Source of the DNA: Halobiforma lacisalsi AJ5
GTDB lineage: Archaea; Halobacteriota; Halobacteria; Halobacteriales; Natrialbaceae
Length of the DNA: 64,000 nucleotides
NCBI RefSeq assembly: GCF_000226975.2
Contig: NZ_CP019285.1
Span: forward strand, 992,001 to 1,056,000
Direction: 5' to 3'
A model generated the notes under the pieces. It was not told the origin of the DNA. It saw only the letters and a program-made list of their open reading frames with translations, and ran no database searches. The first letter of the stretch is position 1. Each line of letters starts with the position of its first letter. Shown piece by piece: positions 27,271 through 35,700 of the stretch. The position numbers and the translations under genes are program-made.

Positions 27271-27868
27271 CCCCGCTGTTGTCGACGCTCATCGATAATT
27301 CCGATTTTTGGACTATTTTTCGACCCATCGTGCCCATAAGCGAGGCCGCGATCGACGGACCGCCGCGTGGATACCTCGAGTCGCTCACGAACTGCCGTGT
27401 GTGGGAGGTACTACCGACGAGATAGCGCCGGCAGTGCGCTCGCAGTGTCTTTTGACCTCTCGTCCGCGAGTTGAGAGGACGGAGACACGGACAGGCCGAG
27501 TCCACCGACGCGGCACCCACGTCGGTCCGTCCGCGGCGTCTCGTTTCCGATCCCGTCCTCGGTCCCCTCGAGAAGCCCTCCGGTTCGACGGCTTCGGTTG
27601 CTCGGCTCTGGGATCGTTCGGTTCACAGACTGCGGTTTAACACGAGTATAAACCGCGAATCGCTCCTCCTCGAGGATCGATCCGCCCGGCGATGCTCGTC
27701 CTGTTGACGCGGGGTCCCGTCCGGACGTCCCGTCACCGGTTCGCCTTCGCTATGGATCGGCCGAAGCGAACCGAGGCGACGGCGAACCGTCGATTGCCAC
27801 TCACCGATCGCACCGACGTTCCTCGAGCATCCCGCTCCCGATCCGATCGTTTTCACGAGTGGGAATCG
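27271..27868. other. Long intergenic region with a palindromic promoter-like site
   Basis: About 600 bases without a supported gene. T-rich stretches just after the lipoprotein stop (27300-27320) may end transcription. The notable signal is a palindromic copy of the island promoter element at 27632-27656. Short open frames here have no recognisable features. Confidence 0.5.
27632..27656. promoter_or_regulatory. Palindromic copy of the island promoter element
   Basis: Perfect arms GCGGTTTA and TAAACCGC flank nine bases. The inner 19 bases TTTAACACGAGTATAAACC fit nTTA-N7-TATA on the plus strand, and the reverse strand fits as well. No start codon lies at the usual distance in either direction, so it may drive a non-coding transcript or be a protein-binding site only. 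Confidence 0.5.
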
Positions 27869-27887
27869 CTTATACGGCCCATAGTGA
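27869..27887 (+). promoter_or_regulatory. Island promoter element, plus strand
   Basis: CTTATACGGCCCATAGTGA fits the nTTA-N7-TATARTAA pattern. An ATG follows 28 bases after its end (27915), and the large acidic surface protein gene starts at 28135. Confidence 0.55.
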
Positions 27888-27914
27888 ACCGGTATGGGAT
27901 GAAACGGTGACGTA

Positions 27915-28118
27915 ATGAACTCACCAGTGTCCGCGCACCGCAGGCACCGTCAGCGGTTCCGACGGCGTGCAGAACCGACGCGGTTCGATCGGTCGCCGCC
28001 ACCGCTGCCGGTCCCGCAACGTGTCTCGTTGCCGTCCGGATCCAACGAGGGTGTCGATCCGACCGCTCGAGTCCGAGACTGGGTGATCCAGACGGGAAAT
28101 CGAACGGTGTGGCACTAA
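27915..28118 (+). CDS. Possible 67-residue leaderless ORF before the acidic repeat protein
   Basis: The frame starts exactly 28 bases after the promoter element and ends 16 bases before the next gene, as in an operon. The product is Arg- and Pro-rich, with no hydrophobic core, and is unlike the acidic proteins around it, which argues against a folded protein. It could be a leader peptide or chance. Confidence 0.3.
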   Translation: MNSPVSAHRRHRQRFRRRAEPTRFDRSPPPLPVPQRVSLPSGSNEGVDPTARVRDWVIQTGNRTVWH

Positions 28119-28134
28119 CCGAGGGGGTTCGATA

Positions 28135-29133
28135 ATGCGCCGAAACGTCCAACGACAGCGATCGAAGACCCGGTCGATAACGTCGACGGTCCAGGTTTTG
28201 CTCACACTCAGCGGAGTCGTTCTTCTGGTAGCCGGACTGGCCCTCGCCGTGAGCGGGGCCTCCGTCGGCAGCGCCTTCGGAGCGGTAAACGACGAGTGGA
28301 ACGACCAGGGATGGGGCAGCGACGGCGACAACGACGGCGACAGTACTGCGGAAACGGACGAAGAGACGGACGTCACGGACGGCGAAGACGAAACGGCGGA
28401 TGACGACGGCACCGGGGACAGCGATGAAGACGGGGGCGTTGACGGGAACGACGGAACCGATAGCGGAGACGACGAGCAAGAGGACGATGAAAACGGGGGA
28501 AACGAAGGTGACGGGGACGATAGCGACGAACAGGACGGGAGCGACGACGGAGACGATAGCGACGAACAGGACGGGAGCGACGACGAGCAAGAAGAGGACG
28601 ACGGTTACGCCTTGACCGCATTCGTCGAGGACGAGGACGGGAACTCGATCGACAACGCGACCGTCGAACTCGAGGACGAGGACCGTGAGGTCCACACCGA
28701 CGACGGCCAGGCGGAGTTCGACGACCTCGCGGACGGCGAGTACGAACTCGTCGCCGACGCCGACGGGTACGAACAAACGCGAGAGACGGTCGAGATCGAC
28801 GGCGACGACGAGGTGGTCCTGTTGACGCTCGCGTCGGCGGACGAGGACGAAACGAACGCGCTAACCGTGCTCGTAGAGGACGACGACGGGAATTCGATCG
28901 ACGGCGTCGCCGTCGAACTCGAGTCGACCGACGACCCGCTTCTCGGGTCGGGCGAGCAGCGGGAAGCCGAGACTGACGACGGACTCGTCGAGTTCGAGGA
29001 CCTGGCGGACGGCGAGTACGAGATCACCGCCGGCGGAGCGGAAGACGAGTACGAGGAGACACGGGAGATGGTCGAACTGGACGGCGACGACGAGGCGGTT
29101 CTGCTGACGCTCTCGGAAGCCGAGGACGACTAG
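28135..29133 (+). CDS. Surface protein with acidic repeat spacer and two carboxypeptidase-regulatory-like domains
   Basis: The 332-residue protein has a basic N-terminus and one transmembrane helix (about 20-45, VLLTLSGVVLLVAGLALAV). A 100-residue spacer of Asp, Gly, Glu and Ser follows, including a tandem DDSDEQDGSD repeat. Two similar beta domains then appear (about 160-230 and 240-330), each with DGNSID, a TDDG turn, F-x-DLADGEYE and DGDDE-VLLTL. The domains resemble the peptidase-associated/PEGA-like fold. It is probably an anchored S-layer-associated protein. Confidence 0.75.
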   Translation: MRRNVQRQRSKTRSITSTVQVLLTLSGVVLLVAGLALAVSGASVGSAFGAVNDEWNDQGWGSDGDNDGDSTAETDEETDVTDGEDETADDDGTGDSDEDGGVDGNDGTDSGDDEQEDDENGGNEGDGDDSDEQDGSDDGDDSDEQDGSDDEQEEDDGYALTAFVEDEDGNSIDNATVELEDEDREVHTDDGQAEFDDLADGEYELVADADGYEQTRETVEIDGDDEVVLLTLASADEDETNALTVLVEDDDGNSIDGVAVELESTDDPLLGSGEQREAETDDGLVEFEDLADGEYEITAGGAEDEYEETREMVELDGDDEAVLLTLSEAEDD

Positions 29134-29840
29134 AACGGTCACGAACGGGAGAACGGAGCTTACGGATTCACTCTCGCCCTGTTCGCTCCTCGGTTCCGAC
29201 GTTCTGTCGGAACACTCGTCACTCACGGAAAGGGCGGGATTCTCTCGCGGAATCAAGCTAGCGGACTCCGGGACCGCCGCTATATTTCGACGGGAACGAC
29301 TCGAGCGGCAGTGAGTCGATCGTTCCCGATCTCTTCTTCCCGGTTCACGGGCCGATTCTCCGAACCCAGCCAATCGACAGTCGTCAGTGACTGGAACAGT
29401 CCCAGTCACGAAGCGGGACGTCCGCGAGCCGTGCCGGACGCTCCGTCTGAAAACCGGTCGGGATGTGACGGCCCGATCCGTGGCAATCGACCGCGTGACG
29501 ACGTGTAGTGGCTCTCCAGTCGAACCACTGTTCTGTGGGAATCCGATCGTGGTGCCGACATCGCTTTCCCGCCCGGCCTCGTTCCGCTGCGGGACAGCGA
29601 TCCGGAGCTACCGGTGTCTCGGCGGGAATCCCTTCGCGTAGGGGTGCACCCAGTGTCCGGACTCGAAGCGGATCGTGCGGCAGACTTCGGGAACGCTGGA
29701 CTCGAGGACGAACGCCGGAACGGTATTCGTGCGGGAGTCTCGGATGACGTGTGACCGGCCGTAGTACAGCAGCGGCCGTACTTTAACGGGAACGCGAGGA
29801 AAAGTGCGTCAGGAACGGGTGAGCCGGCTCGGTCCCGTCC
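29134..29840. other. Intergenic region downstream of the acidic protein gene and of glmS
   Basis: About 700 bases with no complete gene. On the minus strand, 29608 to about 29806 stays open and reads YYGRSHVIRDSRTNTVPAF and later CRTIRFESGHWVHPYAKG, which looks protein-like, but no start codon is found before an upstream stop. It may be a gene remnant directly downstream of glmS. Confidence 0.45.
29387..29409. terminator. Hairpin downstream of the acidic protein gene
   Basis: GTGACTGG and CCAGTCAC form a perfect 8-bp stem with a seven-base loop. It lies about 250 bases past the preceding stop. A terminator role is only possible. Confidence 0.25.
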
Positions 29841-31649
29841 TCATTCGACCGTGACGCTCTTCGCGAGGTTGCGCGGTTTGTCGATCGGTCGATCGAGTAG
29901 CTTCGCGGCGTGATAGGACAGCAACTGGAGCTGGACGTTCGCGAGCAGACCCGCCCAGACCGGGTGGGTGTCCGGAACCCGCAGATGTGCGTCGGCGATC
30001 TCGATCAGTGGATGGTCGTCGGGACCGACCGCGACGATCGGCGCGCCTCGAGCCTGGGCCTCGATCGCGTTCGTCTTGGTCTTTTCGTCGTCGCCGCCGG
30101 TGTAGACGGCGAAGACCGGCGTCTCCGGCGTCACGAGCGCGAGAGGGCCGTGTTTCAGCTGTCCGGAGGCGAACCCCTCGGCGTGTTCGTACGTGATTTC
30201 CTTGAACTTCAGCGCGCCCTCGAGTGCCACCGGGTGGCCGAACCCGTTCCCGATGAAGAAGTACGAGTCGCTGTCGAGGTACTCGCGCGCCAGGGATGTG
30301 GCACGTCCCACCTCGAGCACGCGCTCGACGTGCTGGGGCAACTCCTCGAGGGCCTCGAGCATCCCGTCGCGGTCCTTGACCGGCGTGGCGTCCGGGACGT
30401 CCGCCGCGAGCCGCTGGGTCAGCAACGCGAGCGTGACCGCCTGCGAGGAATAGGTTTTCGTCGCGGCGACGCCGACTTCGGGACCGGCCCGGATGTAGAT
30501 CGCGTCGTCGGCTTCCCGCGCGGCGGTCGATCCGACCACGTTCGTGACCGCGAGGGTCCGTGCGCCGCGGCTGGCCGCCGTCCGGACCGCATCGAGCGTG
30601 TCGGCGGTTTCGCCGCTCTGGGTGACCGCGACGGCCAGCGTCCCGTCGTCGACCGGTCCCGCGTTCGTCCCGTACTCGCTCGCGCGGACGACTTCGGTCG
30701 GAATCCCGGCCGCCCGCAACAGTTGCTCGCCGTCCATCGCGGCGTGATAGGAGGTGCCGCAGGCGACGAACTGGACCGACTCGACGTCGGCGAACGAACC
30801 CGGCGCCAGTCCCTCGAAGGCGACGTCGCCGTCCTCGATCCGACCCTCGATGGTGTTCGCGAGCGCCGTCGGCTGGGAGTGGATCTCCTTGTGCATGTAG
30901 TGGTCGTACTGTCCCTTGCCAGCGTCCTCTGGATCCCAGTCGACGGTGTCGACCGCGCGCGTGACCGGGTCTCCCTCCAGGTCGGTGATACGGTAGGTGT
31001 CGGGCTCGAGCACGACGAGGTCGCCGTCCTCGAGGTAGATCACCTCGTCGGTGTGATCGAGGAACGCGGGGACGTCGCTCGCGAGGAACCACTCCGAGTC
31101 GTCCAGTCCGAGGACGAGCGGCGACCCTTTCCGTGCTGCGTACACCCGCTCCTCGCCGTCGACGATCGCGGCGATGGCGTAGCTCCCCTCTAGCGTCTCG
31201 ACGGCCCGGCGGATCGCCCCCTCGGTGTCGCCGGTTTCCTCGCGGTACTCGTCGATGAGGTGTGGGATCACTTCGGTGTCGGTGTCGCTCTCGAACTCGT
31301 GGCCCTTCTCCCGCAGCGTCTCCCGGAGTTCGTCGTAGTTGTCGATGACCCCGTTGTGGACGACCGCGACGTCGCCTGCGGTGTCGGTATGCGGGTGGGC
31401 GTTTTCCTCCGTCGGCGGGCCGTGGGTGCTCCAGCGGGTGTGCCCGATGCCGATGTTCCCGCTCGGCCGGGTCTCGAGCGTCGACTTGAGGTCGTCGACC
31501 TCGCCCGACGTCTTGTGGACCTTCACGCCGGATCCGTTCTGGACGGCGATCCCCGCCGAATCGTAGCCGCGATACTCGAGGTTCTCGAGCCCGGAGAGCA
31601 GCGTGTCGGCCGCGTCTCCGGAGCCGACGCGTGCGATAATTCCGCACAT
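29841..31649 (-). CDS. glmS: Glutamine-fructose-6-phosphate aminotransferase (isomerizing)
   Basis: GlmS makes glucosamine 6-phosphate, the first step to UDP-GlcNAc. ATG 31649 is required because the glutaminase uses the N-terminal Cys after Met (MCGIIARVG). The 602 residues contain the class II glutaminase domain (to about 220) and two SIS domains (about 285-420 and 455-590), ending in the conserved PRNLAKSVTVE. The upstream promoter element implies an unusually long leader of roughly 145 nt. With the GlmM- and GlmU-like genes at 55.8-58.4 kb it completes UDP-GlcNAc synthesis. Confidence 0.97.
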   Translation of the reverse strand: MCGIIARVGSGDAADTLLSGLENLEYRGYDSAGIAVQNGSGVKVHKTSGEVDDLKSTLETRPSGNIGIGHTRWSTHGPPTEENAHPHTDTAGDVAVVHNGVIDNYDELRETLREKGHEFESDTDTEVIPHLIDEYREETGDTEGAIRRAVETLEGSYAIAAIVDGEERVYAARKGSPLVLGLDDSEWFLASDVPAFLDHTDEVIYLEDGDLVVLEPDTYRITDLEGDPVTRAVDTVDWDPEDAGKGQYDHYMHKEIHSQPTALANTIEGRIEDGDVAFEGLAPGSFADVESVQFVACGTSYHAAMDGEQLLRAAGIPTEVVRASEYGTNAGPVDDGTLAVAVTQSGETADTLDAVRTAASRGARTLAVTNVVGSTAAREADDAIYIRAGPEVGVAATKTYSSQAVTLALLTQRLAADVPDATPVKDRDGMLEALEELPQHVERVLEVGRATSLAREYLDSDSYFFIGNGFGHPVALEGALKFKEITYEHAEGFASGQLKHGPLALVTPETPVFAVYTGGDDEKTKTNAIEAQARGAPIVAVGPDDHPLIEIADAHLRVPDTHPVWAGLLANVQLQLLSYHAAKLLDRPIDKPRNLAKSVTVE

Positions 31650-31819
31650 CAGCCGTTCACCACCGTTCGCGGGAGCGAACCGCCGGCTGCCGCGTCGACT
31701 CGGTTCGGTACCGTCCGTCGGGATGGCGTATCGTTCCGTATCATTGTTGTCACCTGCCCGCGCCGTCGTCCGGTACGGGACGGGCGGGTCTTCACTCACA
31801 CCGACAGGGACAACGGGCA

Positions 31820-31838
31820 TTACTATACGACCGATAAG
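31820..31838 (-). promoter_or_regulatory. Island promoter element before glmS
   Basis: On the minus strand CTTATCGGTCGTATAGTAA, 171 bases before the glmS start. A second, weaker match (ATTATACGGCCGATAGCGA) lies just upstream. Confidence 0.6.
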
Positions 31839-31844
31839 ACCGTC

Positions 31845-31863
31845 GCTATCGGCCGTATAATAC
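31845..31863 (+). promoter_or_regulatory. Divergent promoter-element match
   Basis: GCTATCGGCCGTATAATAC matches 15 of 19 bases of the element before the deacetylase gene at 44021. No plus-strand gene is recognised downstream. Confidence 0.35.
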
Positions 31864-32013
31864 CGAATACCGTTTCATCTCGTGCAACGTTTCGCCGCAG
31901 TCGCGTCGGAACGGGAGCGGGCTTCGATGGCCGGGGTTCGAAGCTACGTGGGTGCCGGATACCGGTGCGTATCGACGGACAAGGAGTGGAGTGCCCGCCT
32001 CCGCGCGGCGGGC

Positions 32014-32742
32014 TCACGTCAGCGGGTTCTCGAGGTCGTCGGACCCGGTATCCGAATCGTGGGTGGGTTCGTCGCCGTCGGCGGGATCGACTTCGGATAG
32101 ACTGATGACGTTTTCCCGGCCGACGGACCGTTTCTCGATCCGCCCGTCGGCGTGCATCTGGGAACAGATACGGCTGACTTTCGACTTCGACCAGCCGGTT
32201 TCGTCCGCGATCCGGTGTTGGCGGATACGCCCGCCGTGCTCGACGAGCAGCCTGACGACGTTCCCTTCGTCGCTCAGGAGGTCCGGCGGCGTTTCGGGCG
32301 AGATGTAGTGTTGGTGGTGGTAGTTCTGGTCGTGATCGTGGTCGTTGTCGTACTCGGTCCCCCAGCGATGATCGTCACGTGAGTCGGACGTGTCGTGTGA
32401 TCGGTTCCTCTCGCCCGAGTCGTCGCTTTCCTCCGTCCGCAGCCAGCACGACGGGTCGCGGACGTCGTCTTCCGACAGTAACTCCGCCGCTCGGAGGCCG
32501 ACGAGGCCGCTGATGAGAAGGAACAGAACCGCGATCAGGGCCGCCTCCCACGACGACGCCAACTGGAACGACTGGAACGGCATCCGCCGGGACGGGGCTC
32601 CGATGACGTGATCGCCGCTCGCGAGAACCGACACGACCCAGTGGGTGTCGTCTAGCCGAATCGCTGCCGGGTCGGCGTCGGTCCACGTGGTGGCCGACGA
32701 CGTGAGGGCGGCTCGGACTCCGGTCGGGGCGTTTGATACCAT
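32014..32742 (-). CDS. Membrane-anchored winged-helix regulator with His-rich linker
   Basis: The 242-residue protein has one transmembrane helix (about 66-84), an Asp/His-rich linker (DNDHDHDQNYHHQHY near 130-146) and a MarR-like winged helix (about 150-215: VVRLLVEHGGRIRQHRIADETGWSKSKVSRICSQMHADGRI). The short N-terminal part before the helix may face outside. The His-rich linker could bind metal, though simple DNA repeat growth explains it too. It lies next to glmS and the sugar dehydrogenase, making it a candidate regulator of the island. Confidence 0.8.
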   Translation of the reverse strand: MVSNAPTGVRAALTSSATTWTDADPAAIRLDDTHWVVSVLASGDHVIGAPSRRMPFQSFQLASSWEAALIAVLFLLISGLVGLRAAELLSEDDVRDPSCWLRTEESDDSGERNRSHDTSDSRDDHRWGTEYDNDHDHDQNYHHQHYISPETPPDLLSDEGNVVRLLVEHGGRIRQHRIADETGWSKSKVSRICSQMHADGRIEKRSVGRENVISLSEVDPADGDEPTHDSDTGSDDLENPLT

Positions 32743-32860
32743 CGTTAGTCGCGGTTCCGTTGCGGTCGACGGGCCGAGCGGGTGGATCGCGTGAGATCGT
32801 GCCCGCCGACCGCATCGGCGATTCCCGCTATTCCCTCTTCATTATGGACTCCTACAGACG

Positions 32861-32879
32861 GGTTTAACACCGTTCTAAA
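32861..32879 (-). promoter_or_regulatory. Island promoter element before the membrane-anchored regulator
   Basis: Minus strand TTTAGAACGGTGTTAAACC, a weaker match with GTTTA and TAAAC arms, 119 bases before the start codon. The plus-strand reading resembles the palindromic copy at 27.6 kb. Confidence 0.4.
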
Positions 32880-32971
32880 CGCTCGAGACTGCCGATCTTC
32901 CGAACACCCGGTATCTCCCCTCGAGAGCCGTCCGAGCGCGGAACGACCGTTCGATGCGAGCGCTGCAACCG

Positions 32972-32990
32972 TTTATTCGCGGTATAGTAA
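32972..32990 (+). promoter_or_regulatory. Island promoter element before the nucleotide-sugar dehydrogenase
   Basis: TTTATTCGCGGTATAGTAA, flanked by CCGTTTA and TAAACGG arms, 112 bases before ATG 33102. The leader contains a perfect CGCCCCGG-CGAT-CCGGGGCG hairpin. Confidence 0.6.
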
Positions 32991-33101
32991 ACGGCCCCCC
33001 TCGTTTTGGAAGGATCGAGGAACGCCCCGGCGATCCGGGGCGGCGAAACAGAACCTACCGTCGTACCCGATCGTGCGACGGCCAGCGACAACGTCTCAGC
33101 T

Positions 33102-34535
33102 ATGACCACAACAATAAGCGATACCGAGAACCGAGCGGACGAGCGCGAGAGCGACCGAAAGGGGAACGCGAGCGGGTCCGTCCCGGACGATACGGGGTCG
33201 CGTTCGCCCCTGGACCGCGACGCGGGAACCGAGACGACGGCAGCGACGACGCGCGAGGCGACGATCTGTGTCGTCGGGCTCGGATACGTCGGACTCCCGC
33301 TTGCCGTCGGCTTTGCGGAGTCGAACTACCGCGTGATCGGCTACGATGTCGACGACGAGACCGTCGAACGCCTTCGGTCGGGCGTCGACACTACGGGCGA
33401 CCTCTCCGACGCGGCGGTTCGCAACGACGCCATCTCGTACACGTCCGACGCGAGCGAGATCGCCGAAGCGGACTACGTCATCGTCACCGTGCCGACGCCG
33501 ATCGACGACGACGATCAGCCCGACCTCAGTTACGTCGAGAGCGCCGGCCGAACCGTCGGCTCGAAGATGAAACCCGGAACGACGGTCGTCCTCGAGTCGA
33601 CCGTCTACCCGGGGTCGACCCGCGAGGTGCTCGTGCCCGCCCTCGAGGACGCGTCCGGGCTGACTGCCGGCGAGGACTTCTTCGTCGGCTACTCCCCGGA
33701 GCGTGCGACGCCGGGCGATCCCGACCACGGGCTCGAGGACGTCGTCAAGGTCGTCGGTGCACAGAACGAGAAGGTCCTTGAGGACGTGGCGGGACTGTAC
33801 GAATCGGTCGTCGACGCGGGCGTTCATCGCGCGCCGTCGATCGAGGTCGCCGAGGCCGCAAAGGTCGTCGAAAACGCCCAGCGCGACCTCAACATCGCGT
33901 TCGTCAACGAACTCTCCATGGCGCTCGAGCGGATGGACGTCGACACGCAGGCGGTGCTCGAGGCCGCCGGCACGAAGTGGAACTTCCACGACTACCGTCC
34001 CGGGCTGGTCGGGGGCCACTGTATCCCCGTCGACCCGTACTTCTTCGCACACCGGTCGGCCCGGGAAGGGTTCGACCCCGAACTCGTGCGCACGAGCAGG
34101 AAAGTGAACGAATCCGTCCCCGACCACGTGGCCGAACTGACGATCAAGGCGCTCAACGACTGTCACAAGACGCTCCGGGAGAGCCGCGTCCTGGTTCTGG
34201 GACTCTCCTACAAACCGGGCGTGGGGGACATCCGCAGTTCGAAAGTCGTCGACGTCGTCGACAAGCTTCAGGAGTACGACGTCGACGTCGAAGGGTTCGA
34301 CCCGTTCGCCGCCGACGACGCCGTCCGGGAGGCGTTCGACATCCAGGTACAGGAACGGCTCTCGTTCGAGGGGATCGACGCCATCCTGCTTGCGACCTCG
34401 CACGCGGAGTTCGAGCGAATGGACCTCGAGGCGGTCGCCGCCGAACTCGAGGAGAATCCCGCGCTCGTCGACGTGAACGGCTGCCTCGAGAAGTCGGAGG
34501 CGATCGAGGCGGGGTTCGTCTACCGGAGGTTGTGA
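33102..34535 (+). CDS. Nucleotide-sugar dehydrogenase (UDP-sugar to uronate)
   Basis: A UDP-glucose/GDP-mannose dehydrogenase family enzyme of 477 residues from ATG 33102; an earlier Met at 33006 would lie before the predicted transcript start. It has an acidic disordered N-terminus (about 50 residues), NAD motif VVGLGYVGLPLAVGF, the catalytic Cys segment GLVGGHCIPVDPYFF and LGLSYKPGVGDIRSS. The C-terminal pattern resembles UDP-HexNAc dehydrogenases of the TviB/WbpO type, so UDP-GlcNAc, UDP-GalNAc or UDP-ManNAc are candidates along with UDP-Glc. It heads a run of plus-strand glycan genes. Confidence 0.92.
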   Translation: MTTTISDTENRADERESDRKGNASGSVPDDTGSRSPLDRDAGTETTAATTREATICVVGLGYVGLPLAVGFAESNYRVIGYDVDDETVERLRSGVDTTGDLSDAAVRNDAISYTSDASEIAEADYVIVTVPTPIDDDDQPDLSYVESAGRTVGSKMKPGTTVVLESTVYPGSTREVLVPALEDASGLTAGEDFFVGYSPERATPGDPDHGLEDVVKVVGAQNEKVLEDVAGLYESVVDAGVHRAPSIEVAEAAKVVENAQRDLNIAFVNELSMALERMDVDTQAVLEAAGTKWNFHDYRPGLVGGHCIPVDPYFFAHRSAREGFDPELVRTSRKVNESVPDHVAELTIKALNDCHKTLRESRVLVLGLSYKPGVGDIRSSKVVDVVDKLQEYDVDVEGFDPFAADDAVREAFDIQVQERLSFEGIDAILLATSHAEFERMDLEAVAAELEENPALVDVNGCLEKSEAIEAGFVYRRL

Positions 34536-34613
34536 GTCGATGCGATCCCCGAAGGCGACCGCGAGCGTCGATCGTCGTCCGAACGCGACGGTCGATCCCG
34601 GAGGTGACTCGCG

Positions 34614-35693
34614 ATGCGGATCGTGATCACGATCCAGCACCCGGGCCACGTGCACTTCTTCCGGCATCCGATCGAGGAGTTGCGGGAGCGAGGCCACGAG
34701 ATCCACGTCTTCGCCCGCGAGAACGACGTCGCCGTCGAACTGCTGGAGGCGTACGGGATCGATCACCGGGTGCTGGCCGGCTCGTCGGATTCGCTGGTCT
34801 CGCTGGCGGCCGTCCAGGCCACCTACGAGGCGCGGCTGCTGCGACACGCGCGCCGGATCGATCCCGACGTCATCACGGCGATCGGCGGCGTCGCGGCCGC
34901 ACACGTCGCGTCGGTACTGGGCACGAAGAGCCTCGTCTTCTACGATACGGAACACGCGACGCTCATCACGAGGCTCGGCTACCCCTTCGCGGACGTGATC
35001 TGTACGCCCTCGTGTTACCGCGAGGAGATCGGACCGAACCAGGTGACGTATCCGGGGTATCACGAACTCGCCTATCTCCACCCGGACCGGTTCGAGCCCG
35101 ATCCGACCGTCCTCGAGTCGCTCGAGGCCGACGTCGACCTCGAGCCGGACGACCCGTTCGCCGTCGTTCGACTCAGCAACTGGGGGGCGTCCCACGACGT
35201 CGGCCACGGCGGCTTCGAAGAGCCCCGGGCGATCGTCGAGCGCCTCGAGGCGGCCGGCGCGGACGTCCTGCTCTCGGCCGAAGGGGAGCCGCCGGCGGAC
35301 CTCGAGCCCTATCGGCTCGAGACGTCGCCGGACCGGCTGCACGACCTGCTTTCGTTCGCCGACGTCGTCCTGAGCGAGGGCGCGACCACCGCGGCGGAAG
35401 CGGCCGTCCTCGGGACTCCTTCGGTCTACGTGAATCCGCTGTCGCTGGGCTACACGACGGAACTCGACGCCGAATACGGGCTGTTGTTCGAGCACGACGG
35501 CGAGAACCGGCACGTCCGCGGGCTCGAGCGAGCGGCCTCGATCGTCGAGCGAACCGACGACCCCTGGCGGCGACGGCGGGAACGGTTGCTGGACGAGCGC
35601 ATCGACGTGACGGCGTTCGTCGTTCGTCAGGTCGAATCGCTCGCTCGCACGCGTACGAGCGACGGGACGACGCCCGCGACCAACGCGGGCTGA
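34614..35693 (+). CDS. DUF354 family GT-B glycosyltransferase-like protein
   Basis: The 359-residue protein matches DUF354: N-terminal ITIQHPGHVHFFRHPIEELRERGHE, a central KSLVFYDTEHATLIT segment, and the nucleotide-sugar-type loop SEGATTAAEAAVLGTPSVYVNP. The fold resembles UDP-GlcNAc 2-epimerase and MurG. It follows the dehydrogenase by 78 bases and precedes a GT4 gene by seven, so it belongs to the same operon and probably adds a sugar to the island's glycan. Confidence 0.85.
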   Translation: MRIVITIQHPGHVHFFRHPIEELRERGHEIHVFARENDVAVELLEAYGIDHRVLAGSSDSLVSLAAVQATYEARLLRHARRIDPDVITAIGGVAAAHVASVLGTKSLVFYDTEHATLITRLGYPFADVICTPSCYREEIGPNQVTYPGYHELAYLHPDRFEPDPTVLESLEADVDLEPDDPFAVVRLSNWGASHDVGHGGFEEPRAIVERLEAAGADVLLSAEGEPPADLEPYRLETSPDRLHDLLSFADVVLSEGATTAAEAAVLGTPSVYVNPLSLGYTTELDAEYGLLFEHDGENRHVRGLERAASIVERTDDPWRRRRERLLDERIDVTAFVVRQVESLARTRTSDGTTPATNAG

Positions 35694-35700
35694 TCACGGC

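Larger units (their letters stand above)
31650..32013. other. glmS leader and promoter region
   Basis: This 364-base gap holds the glmS promoter element and leader. The minus-strand leader contains a clear hairpin (GTTCGC-TCCC-GCGAAC) just before the start codon. A plus-strand element (31845-31863) faces the other way with no recognised gene before the 3' end of the regulator gene. Confidence 0.55.

Noticed and set aside
31650-31819. glmS ribozyme
   Set aside because: The leader is long, but I see none of the conserved ribozyme core, and such ribozymes are not known to me from archaea.
33096-35513. 805-codon minus-strand open frame
   Set aside because: It is the shadow of the sugar dehydrogenase and DUF354 genes. 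The product is a repetitive Arg/Val/Asp-rich string without structure.
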